Notes: generated by a model not told the origin, from the sequence alone. A DNA stretch of 64,000 nucleotides from Corallium rubrum (GCA_964035015.1 OZ036005.1:13743968-13807967); one strand, 5' to 3'; shown: positions 45,001 to 54,764, counted from the stretch's first letter. Made by a program: numbers and translations.

Positions 45001-46316
45001 TCACCTTGACTATAAGGTGCATGAATAGTTTTACTAGGATCAATAAAAGTAGGACCTGGGTTCTTTTCAATGTCTCTACTAAGATTGAACTTGCAGCAAT
45101 TCACCCTGTGGTTTAAGTTCAGGTAAGTACAGGGAGTTGATTCTATTAATAAATAATTTTGGTATGGTGGTTTTGTATACGCCTTGTGCCTCTCTTTATT
45201 TATATTTTTAGAAAAAAATACAGAAGTTTTCGGTCCAGCTGTTTGTTTTCTACGTCGTTTTGATTTTTCATGTAAACCCTTTGTTTTTTTATTAACTTGG
45301 GGTAAATACCTTACTTGATTGCTCAGCAGCTTTTTTCGTTCATGGCTAAATGCATAAAGCAAACGATGGATATGAGAAGACCTGGGTACATTTCTTTTAA
45401 TGTGTTTTCGAAGCTGTTTACGTAATTTTCTACTTTTATTCAAAAGGCGAGAGAGTTTTTTAGCTGGAATCCTGCTAGGTTCTCGATCACGTCGACCAAC
45501 ATGGCGGTTGTACTTTACCTCAATCACAATAAATTTAGCATAACGAGATCTACATTCCTTTGTATTCAAAGTCTCTGGGTCAATATCAACGGAAACTTGT
45601 ACTGATAACTGGGAACATTTTACATTTTTATATACAGCTACAATGTCAAGTGAAGCAGGATTATTCGATAGTAACGTGCTTTCTGAATTATTTGGCAAAA
45701 CAATGTGTGACTGTTCATGGACAAAAGACACTGTGTCTCTCTCACAAGTGCCACTTGATGAAACGATAAACTGTTGAATCACATCGACTTTATTTTGCAC
45801 GACATTTGTATTAACACAATAAACAATATAGGCAACAATAAAACAAATCATAAATATTAATAAAGTTACCTCAATACATGATTTCCATACAGCGTTCATA
45901 TAATGTTGAGTCTCCTCGGGTAATATCAACACAGCATATTTACCTGTCACTTGCAACTTGGCTTCAAGTAAGCTTATGTTCTTTGTGCTTCTATTCACAT
46001 GATTTGAGCAATTCAATAACACACATAAGTACGTTGTATTCAAGTTTATATTCGTTTTTAGATTTGTAAGTTTGGCATTCATAGTAAGATTGGCATTCAT
46101 AGTAAGACTGGCATTCATAGTAAGACTGGCATTCATAGTAAGATTGGTGACTTCGCGGACCAACCCGTTTCGAAATCGCTCGGCATCTTTTAGAGTAGGT
46201 CTACCGCGATCGGCGTGTGCGTTTGTAAGCATTGTGAGCGTATTCAAGAACAAGATACTTACCAGCAACATAACTGACTTTAAACACTTCCACTCCTCCA
46301 AGCAAGCAGCTAACAT
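42024..46316 (-). CDS. Helentron N-terminal polyprotein with 2A motif and protease-like domain
   Basis: A 1,430-codon frame with an ATG start. Residues 12-30 are a signal-like hydrophobic segment; 58-84 are NLTMNAS-type repeats; 148-168 is a strong membrane segment; 270-360 is very basic. A 2A motif (DIEKNPGP) lies at 415-422. It is followed by a papain-fold-like protease region with GQQCVAMSLCALI (C451) and FDSHARD (H582), resembling OTU or C76-type domains of Helitron proteins. Seven 19-residue repeats (KYKSMNPLKKKVLVETNAQ) lie near 910-1050. Then come CxxC zinc-binding pairs and a DUF6570-like block with MPKGQQRKVKGAICNVPVE and LPRPPERLG. The end reads into the Helitron-like N domain, broken by a 1-nt loss at about 42047. 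Confidence 0.85.
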   Translation of the reverse strand: MLAACLEEWKCLKSVMLLVSILFLNTLTMLTNAHADRGRPTLKDAERFRNGLVREVTNLTMNASLTMNASLTMNANLTMNAKLTNLKTNINLNTTYLCVLLNCSNHVNRSTKNISLLEAKLQVTGKYAVLILPEETQHYMNAVWKSCIEVTLLIFMICFIVAYIVYCVNTNVVQNKVDVIQQFIVSSSGTCERDTVSFVHEQSHIVLPNNSESTLLSNNPASLDIVAVYKNVKCSQLSVQVSVDIDPETLNTKECRSRYAKFIVIEVKYNRHVGRRDREPSRIPAKKLSRLLNKSRKLRKQLRKHIKRNVPRSSHIHRLLYAFSHERKKLLSNQVRYLPQVNKKTKGLHEKSKRRRKQTAGPKTSVFFSKNINKERHKAYTKPPYQNYLLIESTPCTYLNLNHRVNCCKFNLSRDIEKNPGPTFIDPSKTIHAPYSQGDVDVFGPNAGQQCVAMSLCALIHNFRNKSMTITQPYHLVQIMNIGNELYSALSRLSRQSYLLLTELPSMVTVLNTNYQLEFSESYSGKLHTTTLSENIPYVMPLECALQGLVQESYNSFLLTIGCSTVSIYTTANGLLKIFDSHARDSLGMAHPRGTCVLLEVNSVIDLVEYLKNLHKPDVLFELKGIKITIAQFIQATNMQTNTSESNSSCCSSTCKNQTLNHDNFDFEQYCAILCYYSINFSTIMACNYWNDQTLSAVAEYAKLLYQEALNDGKKFTCDYMPHNTNICGADVEAVFNSMHQDTLITHSVSSKLALKSLILDNTSENTGLLLWLPNYCLSCIFQHYTRQTKYFLVACNEMQTINLFERFDDIDFLINKFCHIVRQKLKCEEIQYNIQFLSCSCQLTKSERQKVVRKHKSTTQKRLLTEKKREEYANLEPARKKIMLEKAALDYKIMDAMGKKDLLETKTKKYKSMNPLKKKVLVETNAQKYKSMNPLKKKVLVETNAQKYKSMNPLKKKVLLETKTKKYKSIDPVEKKVLVETNAQKYKSMNPLKKKVLVETNAQKYKSINPLKKKVLVETNAQKYKSMNPLKKEVLLETGTKKYTLKKGKLSMDLHDLDDYISRFCSKIKEGPYYICSVCNRLLYRKSVVSLNQNKYTNAPETLFTDVKSFDEKEYICKTCHSKLSKGKIPCQAIYNNMYVDNIPAELACLEKLEQILIAQRIVFEKIIVMPKGQQRKVKGAICNVPVECDETCKVLPRPPERLGIIMLKLKRKLEFRGHVYFQAVRPQFILDARNWLKVNNPLYNNIAIDIQNISAKLTSLEQDDNTSGINFDKNEKSLTENCKQHVTDDDTEEKDDPLNEYRQATNETCLQSVLPDYPVTIQSNENCSLGNEVYNIAPGENKHPVSLMRDIKCEELAFPVLFPKGQFGFTDDRKIKLSPVKYFNARLLHYSGRFATNPEYLFFAQFIMEQKKVSDSINIALKKFMANL
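43200..43625 (-). repeat. 57-bp coding minisatellite
   Basis: Seven in-frame 57-bp units encode the 19-residue lysine-rich repeat of the Helentron polyprotein. Units alternate between two sequence types (VETNAQ and LETKTK endings). Antisense frames across it look long but are shadows of the repeat. Confidence 0.95.
45051..45074 (-). other. 2A ribosome-skipping motif
   Basis: Encodes DIEKNPGP, the D-[VI]-E-x-N-P-G-P consensus of 2A peptides. It is preceded by a Leu/Ser/Arg context (CKFNLSR) usual for active 2A. Skipping would release the first 421 residues and start the protease-Rep part with Pro422. 2A motifs are known from some retrotransposons and viruses; activity here is inferred. Confidence 0.85.
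46072..46147 (-). repeat. 18-bp coding repeat
   Basis: Four in-frame copies of GGCATTCATAGTAAGACT (plus strand) encode Leu-Thr-Met-Asn-Ala-Ser repeats in the N-terminal region of the Helentron frame. Confidence 0.95.
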
Positions 46317-46536
46317 AAGTACTTCGACTTCGAACCACTAGCTCGAGTGACTCGATCGAAAAGGAAGAAGCCAGTGGATCACATGCATGGATATAGTCAC
46401 ATGCCTGCAGTTTCGCAAAGCCTCTTGGGGCAATATCTCGACCCAAAAAAACAAAAAAAACAAAAAAACAAATAATCGCGAAACCCAGACTCGGCTACCA
46501 CAGGTAGCCCGAGTAATAATAAAGTTCAGTGAACAT

Positions 46537-46696
46537 AGTTGTTTTGCATTTATATAGATTGGCAGACTCCTCCTCCCCCCGGATGTATTCATAAAATATT
46601 TAAAATATTAAAATTCATAGGCCTATATTTTGAATTTTAATATTTTATGAATAAATCCAGTGGGGGGTTTGTCAGTCTATAATGCAAAACAACTAC
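46537..46696. mobile_element. 160-bp foldback MITE
   Basis: Inverted arms: AGTTGTTTTGCATT at the left and AATGCAAAACAACT at the right, with an inner TTCATAAAATATTTAAAATA pair. It lies just outside the Helentron 5' end. Confidence 0.85.
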
Positions 46697-47860
46697 ATAA
46701 CTGTACAAATACCATGTTTTTTTCTGATTTAAGGTAGAATGGTACCTTAGCTCATTTGCATATTGAGGAAAAAAAATAAAATTTAATTATTTTAATCTAT
46801 TAAAGCCGAATTGTTTAGGTTATTAGTTTCATTGCGTAGGAGGAAATGTTCCCAAATCTTCAGAGTCCAGCGATACAAGAGTAAAGATAGAGAGATGTTG
46901 GTGCAGTGACAGTAATTTATGTAAATTAGCAACCTAATACATTTTGTCAACAGCTCTATCTCTCTTCACCTCCATCATTCAGCTATGAAGATTTGGGATC
47001 ATATTTTGTACATATTCATACCATGGGATGCTTGTCAAAAACAACGATAAATTATCTTAATGCCCTAGCCCTCAGCCAAAGTTTGTATGGAATGTGTTTA
47101 CCCTGGGAAGGGTCAAAGTATCAAATGCCCCCTATAGTGCTCCAGAGTAGATGGATATGCTTGGATGTTACTGATGCATAACCATGATTATATCTTTAGC
47201 ATTTGACATTTTAATAAATATATATAGTACAATTATATAAAATTATATTCCTCAAGGGAGAACTACGCAATACATATTTGTTTTGGTTGCGGTATATACA
47301 GTAATGTAGCTCCAATTCTACATATTTGTGCCTTTTTGATTAGATTTGTGGTTGACTGAGCATGCATCTGTAATGTGTCCATCGTATTATTGTTAATTCC
47401 TGTAGGTGAATGCCAGTCAGTCAAATGCAAATGAGAGCCATCAGTAAGTGTGATTGGAATTATATAAGGAAGTACACTGTACATAATGATTCCCAATACA
47501 TACAACTAAATACAGTAATTAACTAAACATGGTGTAAAAGTTTGTTGCTACTCTGGCTTACTCATTTTTGAACATAACATAAAAAGTTACTGTTAATGAC
47601 CCAATGTTTGAAACACTTTGAGTCTGATCTACATCTGTACTTGTCTTCAGCTGGTCATTATCAATAACATTTCAACTTACATGGTAACTATAGTCTAGCT
47701 CAGTTAGCTTTCTACTGTAGTTATTCTACATCACGACGTATGCTACATAATATTTATTGATTAGTGATTATATTATTTGAGTGTACCATACACGAAATTG
47801 CATACGCCAGTTGGACAATCGTATCGTGTAGATAGGCCTTTAGCTCTCCATTGATCTAAG
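46697..47860. other. Non-coding interior of the 19.3-kb element
   Basis: AT-rich with no supported gene. A minus-strand stretch near 47263-47400 follows an acceptor-like CACCTACAG and might be an exon remnant, but I cannot identify it. Confidence 0.4.
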
Positions 47861-47935
47861 CTTCAGTGGCTCAATGGTTAGAGCGTCTAACCAGTCATTG
47901 GAAAGTCCACCGAACACCTGTTACATTACACTAAG
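47861..47935 (+). repeat. tRNA-like fragment (SINE remnant)
   Basis: CAGTGGCTCAATGGTTAGAGC fits a tRNA D-arm/box A, but no box B follows at the proper distance, so only the 5' half of a tRNA-derived repeat remains. Confidence 0.5.
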
Positions 47936-48005
47936 CTCGCAAACCGGACATTACATATTTGCAAACTTCGCAAAATATTTCAACGGTACTGGAAATTAAT
48001 ATATT

Positions 48006-48475
48006 TGCAAACTTCGCTAAATATTTCAACGGTACTAATAAAAAAAAGTTCGCACGAAAGGTCCATCCGTATATAACTCTTTACTACTAGTAAAAAAAAG
48101 TTCGCAAAATACGAAACTTTTGCATTTTGCGACTTTTTGCATGCGTATCTAACTTTTTTGGGAGGGTTAAGTTTAGGTCCACCGGGGGTTGTAGTCAGGT
48201 TTAGGGTTAGAGGTGGGGGTCTGTGTTGGGTTGGGGGGTTGGGAATTAGTTCTAAAATACGGATGCAAAATCGCCAAATTGCAAAGTTTCGTATTTTGCG
48301 AACTGTTTTTAAACTGGTAGTAAATAGTTAGCTATTCCGGTGCAAAAAGTCGAAAAATTGAAAAGTTTCGTATTTTGCGAACTTTATTTTATTTGTAGTA
48401 AAGAGTTATATACGGATGGAACTTTCTTGCGAACTTTTTTTTATTAGTACCGTTTAAATATTTTGCGAAGTTTGC
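48006..48475. mobile_element. Foldback MITE, about 470 bp
   Basis: Arms of about 110 bp: AAATATTTCAACGGTACTAA, TATATAACTCTTTACTA and TTCGCAAAATACGAAAC are each mirrored in reverse order at 48364-48475. A partial repeat of the left end precedes it at 47938-48000. Confidence 0.85.
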
Positions 48476-48548
48476 AAATACGCAAACATACCAAATGCAC
48501 TTACATGTATATACGTACAACTTATCATGTCATTGATTTTATAGTGCA

Positions 48549-49683
48549 GTGGGACGTCCACGGAATGCTGTATCCAAGGAAGATATAGAGTCCTTACTTA
48601 ACCTAAGAGTACCATTAACCATTGTTGCCAGAAGATTGGGGCTATCATGGTCAAGTCTGTACGATAAAATAAAACAGTTTGGACTTGAAGTGCCCAAGTT
48701 TTCCAATGCCAGTGATGATGCTATAACCACCACGATCAGGTCAATCAAGAAAGACCACCCCAACTGTGGAGAAAAAGTTGTTCATGGCCATCTTCGTTCC
48801 CGCGGAGTCCATGTCCAACGTGCAAAGGTTAGGAAGTCAATTCAGCAGATTGATCCTGAGGGAGTGGCTTCCAGACGCCGCAGAGCTTTGAATCGAAGAG
48901 AATATAGTGTTCCATGTCCCCTTTACTGACGGCATGTAGATGGGAATCATACTCATTCGGTACAGGATTGTGGTTCATATTGGAGTTGATGGCTACAGCC
49001 GTACCTGTGTCTTTATAGATGCAAACGACAATAACCGGGCAACAACTGTAGAACGATTATTTTTACAAGCCACAGCAGCATATGGCTATCCAATTAATGT
49101 AAGAACTGATCTCGGAGGAGAAAATGTTCGGGTTTGGAGGCATATGCATGAGCACTGGGGTACCCAAAGAAGATCAGTCATAGTTGGCAGCTCTGTCCAC
49201 AACCAACGAGTGGAGAGGTTTAATCGTGACATAAATGTCAACCTATCTCATGTGTTTGGTCCAAAGCTCCAGGAATTAGAAGATCTAGGTATGCTTGACA
49301 TAAACAATGAAACAGATATGTTTTGTCTGCATTATGTCTTCCTTCCACGCATAAAGAAGGCAGTGCGAGAATTTTCTGATGCACACAATAACCATGCAGT
49401 TCGTACAGAAGGTAATCTAACTCCTCTACAACTCTTCCACCTAAATTCACACCTTATTCCACTCCACCAGTCAACAATTTCTAGTGGTACAGGTGGAATT
49501 GATCCTGAATCTGTACCAGACCTCTCTGTTGTTGATGTTCCTCGAACAACCTGTCCCCTCACAGATAATGAGTTAGAGGAACTCAAACAGCAGATCGATC
49601 CATTATCTGATATTCCTCACATAGAAATATACAACAGGGTCCTACAGTTCGTGGGACGTAAAATGATAGCGCGACAACAGTGA
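48549..49683 (+). pseudogene. Integrase-core (DDE) transposase, broken
   Basis: The exon follows an acceptor-like TTTTATAGTGCAG. The N-part (MGRPRNAVSKEDIESLL... ARRLGLSWSSLYDKI) is a helix-turn-helix like those of resolvase or IS3-type transposases, followed by a basic linker. A TGA at 48927 interrupts the frame just before HVDGNH, the first catalytic Asp. A 2-nt deletion near 48952 shifts into the second frame, which keeps IGVDGYSRT, RTDLGGENVRVWRHM (second Asp) and HNQRVERFNRD (catalytic Glu) before ending at TGA 49683. The order matches a metazoan family of integrase-core proteins that I tentatively link to IS3EU-like transposons. It should act on the 34522/53819 ends, but this copy cannot make intact protein without recoding. 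Confidence 0.82.
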
Positions 49684-49954
49684 ATGTTAGGTTAGACAAA
49701 ACAATACCAATTTTTTCAAACTGGCAGTTTGTCTTTTACCAGAGTCTCTGATTTCAAATTAATCGAAAAGTCTTGAAATGCACATGGTATTGTTAAACGT
49801 TCTAAGTGGAACTGCTGATCAACCAAATACAATATTAATTAATACGACTCTCACACGATTAATGCAATGAAATATATATAATTCGATTGTAGAATATATT
49901 ATATATACATTTTAAGACCAAACCGAAACCAGTTGCAAAAATTTCAACTACACA
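49684..49954. other. 3' flank of the integrase exon
   Basis: AT-rich non-coding sequence; no clear terminator or further exon. Confidence 0.4.
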
Positions 49955-50028
49955 GGCCTTCTGGCAGGAATTGAACCCACGACCTTGCGATTCTAGTGTA
50001 ATGCTCTGACCATTAAGCCACAGAGGCC
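49955..50028 (-). repeat. tRNA-like element of 74 bp (SINE-type)
   Basis: On the minus strand the acceptor-like ends GGCCTCT and AGAAGGCC pair imperfectly. Box A (GTGGCTTAATGGTCAGAGC) and box B (GGGTTCAATTCC) are both present, and the length is tRNA-like. The anticodon stem pairs badly, so a SINE head or tRNA pseudogene is more likely than a working tRNA. Confidence 0.6.
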
Positions 50029-51126
50029 GTTGCCGAGAGCTTGATCGCGAGTTATGTATCTATTAAGGTGGTAAATGCCAGAGAGAATTGGGTATATTAT
50101 AAGTAATATTGGGCATTTCACTCGATTATATAGCATGTTCATTTTTGGTCAAGGGAAATTCGAGTGTATAATATATACATTTTAAGATAAAAATGTATAC
50201 GTTTTAAGATAAAAATCTATACATTTTAAGATAAAAATGTATAAGGTCTATATTCTGCACTCGAATTTTCCTTCACCAAAAATCCCTAGAACAGAATTGA
50301 AATATAGCAACGTTACATTGAAACAAGTTTCCGAAACACATTTTCGAAAAAGTTTCGGAGACCTGTTTCCAAAAAATTGAACAGAGTTCTAATCAGGGAA
50401 ACTTGGTTTCTGAAACAAATTTTCGGAAACTTTTCAACACACAACACAAACTACCTATGTTTTATGTTTATAGTTGCTATATTGTTCATCATGAAAATCA
50501 GTTATATTAAATATGTTGAAATGTTTGTAAGAAGCGTCCATTACATCCTTTTGCATGCTTTTGAATAAAATGACCCCCCTTTTTTGTAATTTTTTTCGAC
50601 CCTCCCCCCAATTTCTCCTCCAGCCCCCCTTTCTATATTTCATGAACGGTCCATGAAAACTCAAACATGTCTCCCATTCTCACACTGACAAATATTTCAA
50701 CCTTACAATATCTAGTCCCGTATTTCAATACCGACCGGCTATGCGGCACACCTTAATATGGTATAAATTATAAAGAAATATATGAAGTATATCTTTACAG
50801 TACCACTCGCGTATATCTTAACCCCTTTCTGTGTATACGCGTATTATAGACGTATGGTTATACCTATTGTACAGTGACAACCACATGCTAGGCGTATGAC
50901 AAGTTTGTACTACACGTGTATGCTATTTTGCTATTCGTTTGACAAGCCTATGGCTTATGCTACGCATATGTTAGGCATTTGTTACCATCTCGCCGTCTAT
51001 GTATTCATAGTGCACCATAGTCAAGATGCCTCCCTTGTGTTGCCGGTTGATAAGTCTAGGCATCTATTGCTTAACGTAACTCAACCAATAAACTTTATTA
51101 CCAGACTTACATGTAGATAAGAATAT
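50029..51126. other. Non-coding stretch
   Basis: Contains an imperfect inverted repeat around 50155-50270 built on TACATTTTAAGATAAAAAT units and a C/T-rich tract near 50573-50630. No gene is supported. Confidence 0.5.
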
Positions 51127-51483
51127 TTACAAAAGTAGAATATTTACATTGTTCAAAGTTGCTAACTTCGAGTCAACATCATATTTAGCAAATATGGAAA
51201 GCAAGTTGTCGGAGTTTGAAGCCAGGGCAGCAGTGAACAACGAAGGATCATAGTTTTTAAAACTGCGTACTGTAATGAAGCTTGGAGGAGGTTTGGGAAG
51301 TTTCAAATTCAACGTGGCGAAGACGGGGAGGTGGTCGCTTATCGATATGTTGACGACGCCACTGCAACGTACAAGGTCAGGGTTAGAAGTAAGAATGACA
51401 TCAATAAGTGACTCGCTGTGGTCTGTAATTCTGGTTGGGGTGTTGATAATTTGAGTGAGGTTTAACTCTACATATATATTCAA
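51127..51483 (-). pseudogene. Non-LTR retrotransposon endonuclease fragment
   Basis: The frame encodes the end of an AP-type endonuclease domain: LTQIINTPTRITDHSESLIDVILTS, then VVNISISDHLPVFATL, where the SDH is the catalytic C-terminal motif. The following KNYDPSLFTAAL resembles the linker before reverse transcriptase in CR1/L2-like elements. Both the N-terminal half and the reverse transcriptase are missing. It differs from the endonuclease of the Helentron. Confidence 0.75.
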
Positions 51484-52351
51484 TAAATCGATCTATTATT
51501 GTTGTAACAAATGCAAACTTCACCTCATGTTCACTTGACCAAGCTTTTAATGTACAATGCCCCCTGGTTGGCAATGGAAGCAACTTCTGACCCATTCCAT
51601 CGAAATGTTGTGGAAACTTTTGGCACTGCCAATTTCTTAGACCCAGGAACAGTGCTAAATAAAGCAATATGGATATTTGGAATAAACTAATAACTAGTTT
51701 GATTTGGAATAAATTAATATATTTACAGTCCCCTGAGGGAAAATATCAGGGAGTTGTTATTAATGTTATTAATGGGGAAAATCATGATGGAAAACTTTTT
51801 TGACTCCACTAGCTTTACTTTCATGAACAGTGTGTGTTTATGTGGATGGGGGGGGGGGCAGAAAAGTTTTGGATTCTATCAGGGGGGCTCTGTTCTCATA
51901 AACACACATTGTTCATGAAAGAAAATCTCTTTAGTATTAATAAAATATTATTTAAATAAAATATGTGACATTATTCTCAATATAAATCTTCAGACATTGC
52001 AAGTGGTTCCAGATCTCCAGTTTCTAGGGAAAATATTTGCCACCTATTAATAATTAACAAAAAGTATAATATTCAGCAAATCGTCAAAAAGGTCATTTCA
52101 TGCATTCATGACAATCCTAAACATGTAAACTCTAGACATGTATTTAAGGCTAAAATGTTTTTGACCCCCCCTATATATGGGAGTGAAACTTTGTTCCCCC
52201 CCCCCCCCCCCATTAGCCAAACCCCCTCTCCATAAATAATGACAACTCCCTTAGAGTACCCTAAAAAGAATAGTATCTTCTCCCCTATAAAGATTTGTGA
52301 TGATTGATGAGATTATAAAAATAAGCAAATACACTTATTTGCAGTGGTTAC
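51484..52351. other. Non-coding stretch
   Basis: Holds a G-run near 51849-51858, a C-run near 52196-52211 and the plus-strand phrase MYNAPWLAMEATSDPFHRNV near 51550, which I cannot assign. No supported gene. Confidence 0.4.
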
Positions 52352-52647
52352 CTCAAATAAACATAAGGCAAAATGCCTTCCGTCATCCCAAACACTGATC
52401 GAAAAACGCTTGAAACCTCTTCTTCAATCTGCGCAGCAGTCCATATCGTGTTGAGAGATATTTTCCCAATTAGTCCCCTTTCTGCAAGTTGACCTCTGGC
52501 GTTTAATACCACGAGGCACAGAGATAAGTTCATCCTCGCTTGGTGGAAGACACTATGTCCTTGGTCACAGTCCTATTTCTTCCACTATACCCGCTTCGTT
52601 TGAGCCGCTTCGCCACCGGCACCGGTCTTTGGCGCTGCGATTGAGTA
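52352..52647 (-). pseudogene. Decayed second exon of the minus-strand gene
   Basis: Read on the minus strand, the region after an acceptor-like AAACAG encodes, in shifting frames, TVTKDIV, then SEDELISVPRGIKRQ, then QLAERGLIGKISLNTIWTAA and EEEVSSVFRSVF, and ends at a donor-like GAG|GTAACC. This series (KDIV..VPRG.KR..L...G) resembles the N-terminal part of HECT-type G2E3-like proteins that I recall near such transposons; that link is weak. At least two frameshifts break it. It would be exon 2 of the gene starting in the right inverted repeat. Confidence 0.45.
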
Positions 52648-52901
52648 CTGTTTGCTCTACCAATCGATTGAAATATTGAGGGTAATGTTGTCTCGTTGGC
52701 TCGTTGTCGGTCCCTCCGATTAGAAGCGGGCTTTATGTTAAATAGAATTAATATTAATATTCATTAATATTAATGATAAGCGAATATAATACAGCTTAAA
52801 ACGATCACACCGAAGGCTTGTTTCTGTTCAAACACGAGACATGTACGTAGACGTAAACAATTTTATTAATTATCTACCTATTATAGTCTAGCCATACGCA
52901 C

Positions 52902-53057
52902 CTGATCAGCATCTGACACTCGTGGTATTTGCTCAGCCTCTGTGACGACCGTATTTGTATTTGTCGCCGACGCGGGTCTCTGAGCCAATACAGAGCTCAC
53001 AGCTCCTGCTACAGCTCTAGATATGGCACCCGCTAGTTCTTGTTCGTTGTTGTCCAT
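52902..53057 (-). CDS. First exon of the convergent gene (right copy)
   Basis: Mirror copy of 35253-35408 with the same ATG, the same 52 codons and the same phase-0 donor (CAG|GTGCGT on the minus strand). One residue differs (Met to Thr at position 36). It would be spliced into a minus-strand gene whose next exon is probably 52352-52647. Conservation of the ATG, frame and splice site in both inverted repeats suggests it was functional when the element was active. Confidence 0.6.
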
Positions 53058-53411
53058 TTGGAGAAATTAAATCGATAATCGATGAAGAGATTCAAGAAAA
53101 CGAAATTCTCAACCAAAGTCCGAAGGATTCGCAATCTTGGCGCGCTTTAGCCGTTAGTTCTCAGTCTCCTTAAACCGGATATTAGCATAAATTGATTTTT
53201 GGACAGATGGCGCACCAAATTGCATTATATCAAACCATGTGTAAATGTGCAAGTCATGGTTTGATATAATTTAAAGTGTCGTACTGCATTATATCAAACC
53301 AAGACTAAGTGAAAATTCATGGTTTGATATAACAAAATAGCGCATTGTCATGATTGTTTATATGAAATCATCACTTTAATACACAGCGGTTCCTGATTTC
53401 AAATAAATGAC

Positions 53412-53660
53412 GGCAAATCATGGTTTGATATAATGACTAAAACGGCAATTCATGGTTTGATATAATGACTAAAACGGCAAATCATGGTTTGATATAATGA
53501 CTAAAACGGCAATTCATGGTTTGATATAATGACTAAAACGGCAAATCATGGTTTGATATAATGACTAAAACGGCAAATCATGGTTTGATATAATGTCAAC
53601 TGTTCTTTGCATTATATCAAACCATGACTAAAACGGCAACTCATGGTTTGATATAATGTT
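53412..53660. repeat. Subterminal 32-bp array, right
   Basis: Six or seven 32-bp units with TCATGGTTTGATATAAT, plus an inverted pair of the same motif near 53615-53660, which would form a hairpin. Confidence 0.9.
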
Positions 53661-54688
53661 AACTGTTTATCTACATTATATCATATCATTACCAAAATAA
53701 CAATTCATGGTATGATATAAAGTAAGTTTCCTTTCTTCATTATTTATAAATAATGACATTTTTAGTCATTATATCATATAATTTACGCTAAATAATGTTT
53801 GGACACATGGCGTTCCATAATTAATACAACAAAAAACAGAAATTAGGGGAGGGGAGGGGGTAATAGTGGGGGTTAAAAAATGCATATAAAGCGGGCGAGG
53901 GGTTGTTGCGTTAATGTATTTCTAGTATATATATAAACAATGGCCAAGAAAAGACACAATGTCAACGTCCTAGCGTTCAAAGACAATTCTAGACAAAATA
54001 TTATTTATATTAATTTTCATTTTCAAGATTTCTTCCGATTTAACTCGGCTAAACTGGTAAATAGTAATACGAATCTCCTACCGTTAAACTTTCTTCTGCT
54101 TTTGTCACCACAAACACTGGCAATTCAGTCGTCTTTTCGGATTGTTTTTCTCGTTCGCGGTTTCTTACTTTTTTTCGTTGTTGACACATAACTTAAATTA
54201 AATATGACAAGGCATCATTTAGTTCTCTTCATGATCTAAAAAGCCGTTTGTTTCAAAATTTCTTCATTGTTCCCTCTCGAGTTATGTAGAATACGCCAGA
54301 GCAAAATTCCTTACCGGCTTTGAACAGTTTCAGGACACATCCTTCTTTCAGTTTTACATTACGGTCGGCATCGTTTTCGGTCTTTTTCGTATTAATTTTT
54401 AGGCTTTTTCCAGTGGTATTGTTGTCTTTTTCTCGCTGCCACATCTCTTGTTAGTCTTCTTTCTTTGGTCTTTTTCCATAGTAATATTAATGTACATTTT
54501 AGCATTTTAGCTGAAACCATTTTTTCTGGCAAAGATTTCTTTCGTCATGATCGTTGAAAAACTATTTCGTAATCCAACCGAACTTATAAATTATATATTT
54601 GCTGACGTAAATTTAAATAATTTGAATAATTTAACAGGTTAGTTAGCAGTACCCTGCTATTCGAACTGCGCAAGTTGTGGATTTGATA

Positions 54689-54695
<7 letters not shown>

Positions 54696-54763
<68 letters not shown>
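54696..54763. repeat. (TA)n microsatellite
   Basis: Pure TA tract belonging to the outer Helitron; the third Helitron is inserted at its end. Confidence 0.95.

Positions 54764-54764
<1 letters not shown>

Larger units (their letters stand above)
35511..46514 (-). mobile_element. Helentron (Helitron2-type rolling-circle element), 11 kb
   Basis: On the minus strand the 5' end reads ACTCGGGCTACCTGTGGTAG, itself a hairpin. The 3' end reads GTAGCCCGAGT followed by the stem AACGCC-TAGC-GGGCGT. This pairing of a 5' motif with an inverted copy just inside a 3' terminal stem is the asymmetric terminal inverted repeat arrangement of Helentrons. A bases flank it on the plus strand (TT target on the minus). 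It encodes Rep, PIF1 helicase and an AP-endonuclease-like domain, the Helentron set. Ends are accurate to a few bases. Confidence 0.8.
34522..53819. mobile_element. 19.3-kb element with 1-kb inverted repeats and integrase-like transposase
   Basis: The ends TATGGAACGCCATGTGTCC and its reverse complement are flanked by ATTAAT on both sides (6-bp duplication; a 4-bp TTAA is also possible because the site is palindromic). A related Helitron segment near 33320-33345 shows the target without the insert. The inverted repeats extend about 975 and 1006 bp and each holds a first exon. The interior has an integrase-core transposase gene on the plus strand, a decayed exon on the minus strand and an inserted Helentron. 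I associate this integrase family with IS3EU-like eukaryotic transposons, but that is tentative. Confidence 0.8.
52814..53819. repeat. Right terminal inverted repeat
   Basis: Reverse complement of 34522-35496. It is slightly longer because the subterminal array carries an extra hairpin unit near 53600-53660. Confidence 0.9.
33483..53925 (+). mobile_element. Second Helitron (H2), inserted in H1
   Basis: It starts TCCCCGAGCCGGGCGG after AATATATAA and ends GTATTTCTAG before TATATATAAAC. Its own sequence is about 33483-34516 and 53826-53925; the rest is the 19.3-kb element. The body motif CTCGAGAGGGAACGATGAAG near 34030 is shared with the other Helitrons. Confidence 0.85.

Noticed and set aside
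44570-45060. Herpesvirus-like protease domain implying an integrated virus
   Set aside because: The domain lies in frame with Helitron-specific DUF6570-like and Rep parts; it belongs to the Helentron.
49955-50028. A functional tRNA gene on the minus strand
   Set aside because: Box A and B are present but the anticodon stem does not pair; a SINE or pseudogene is more likely.
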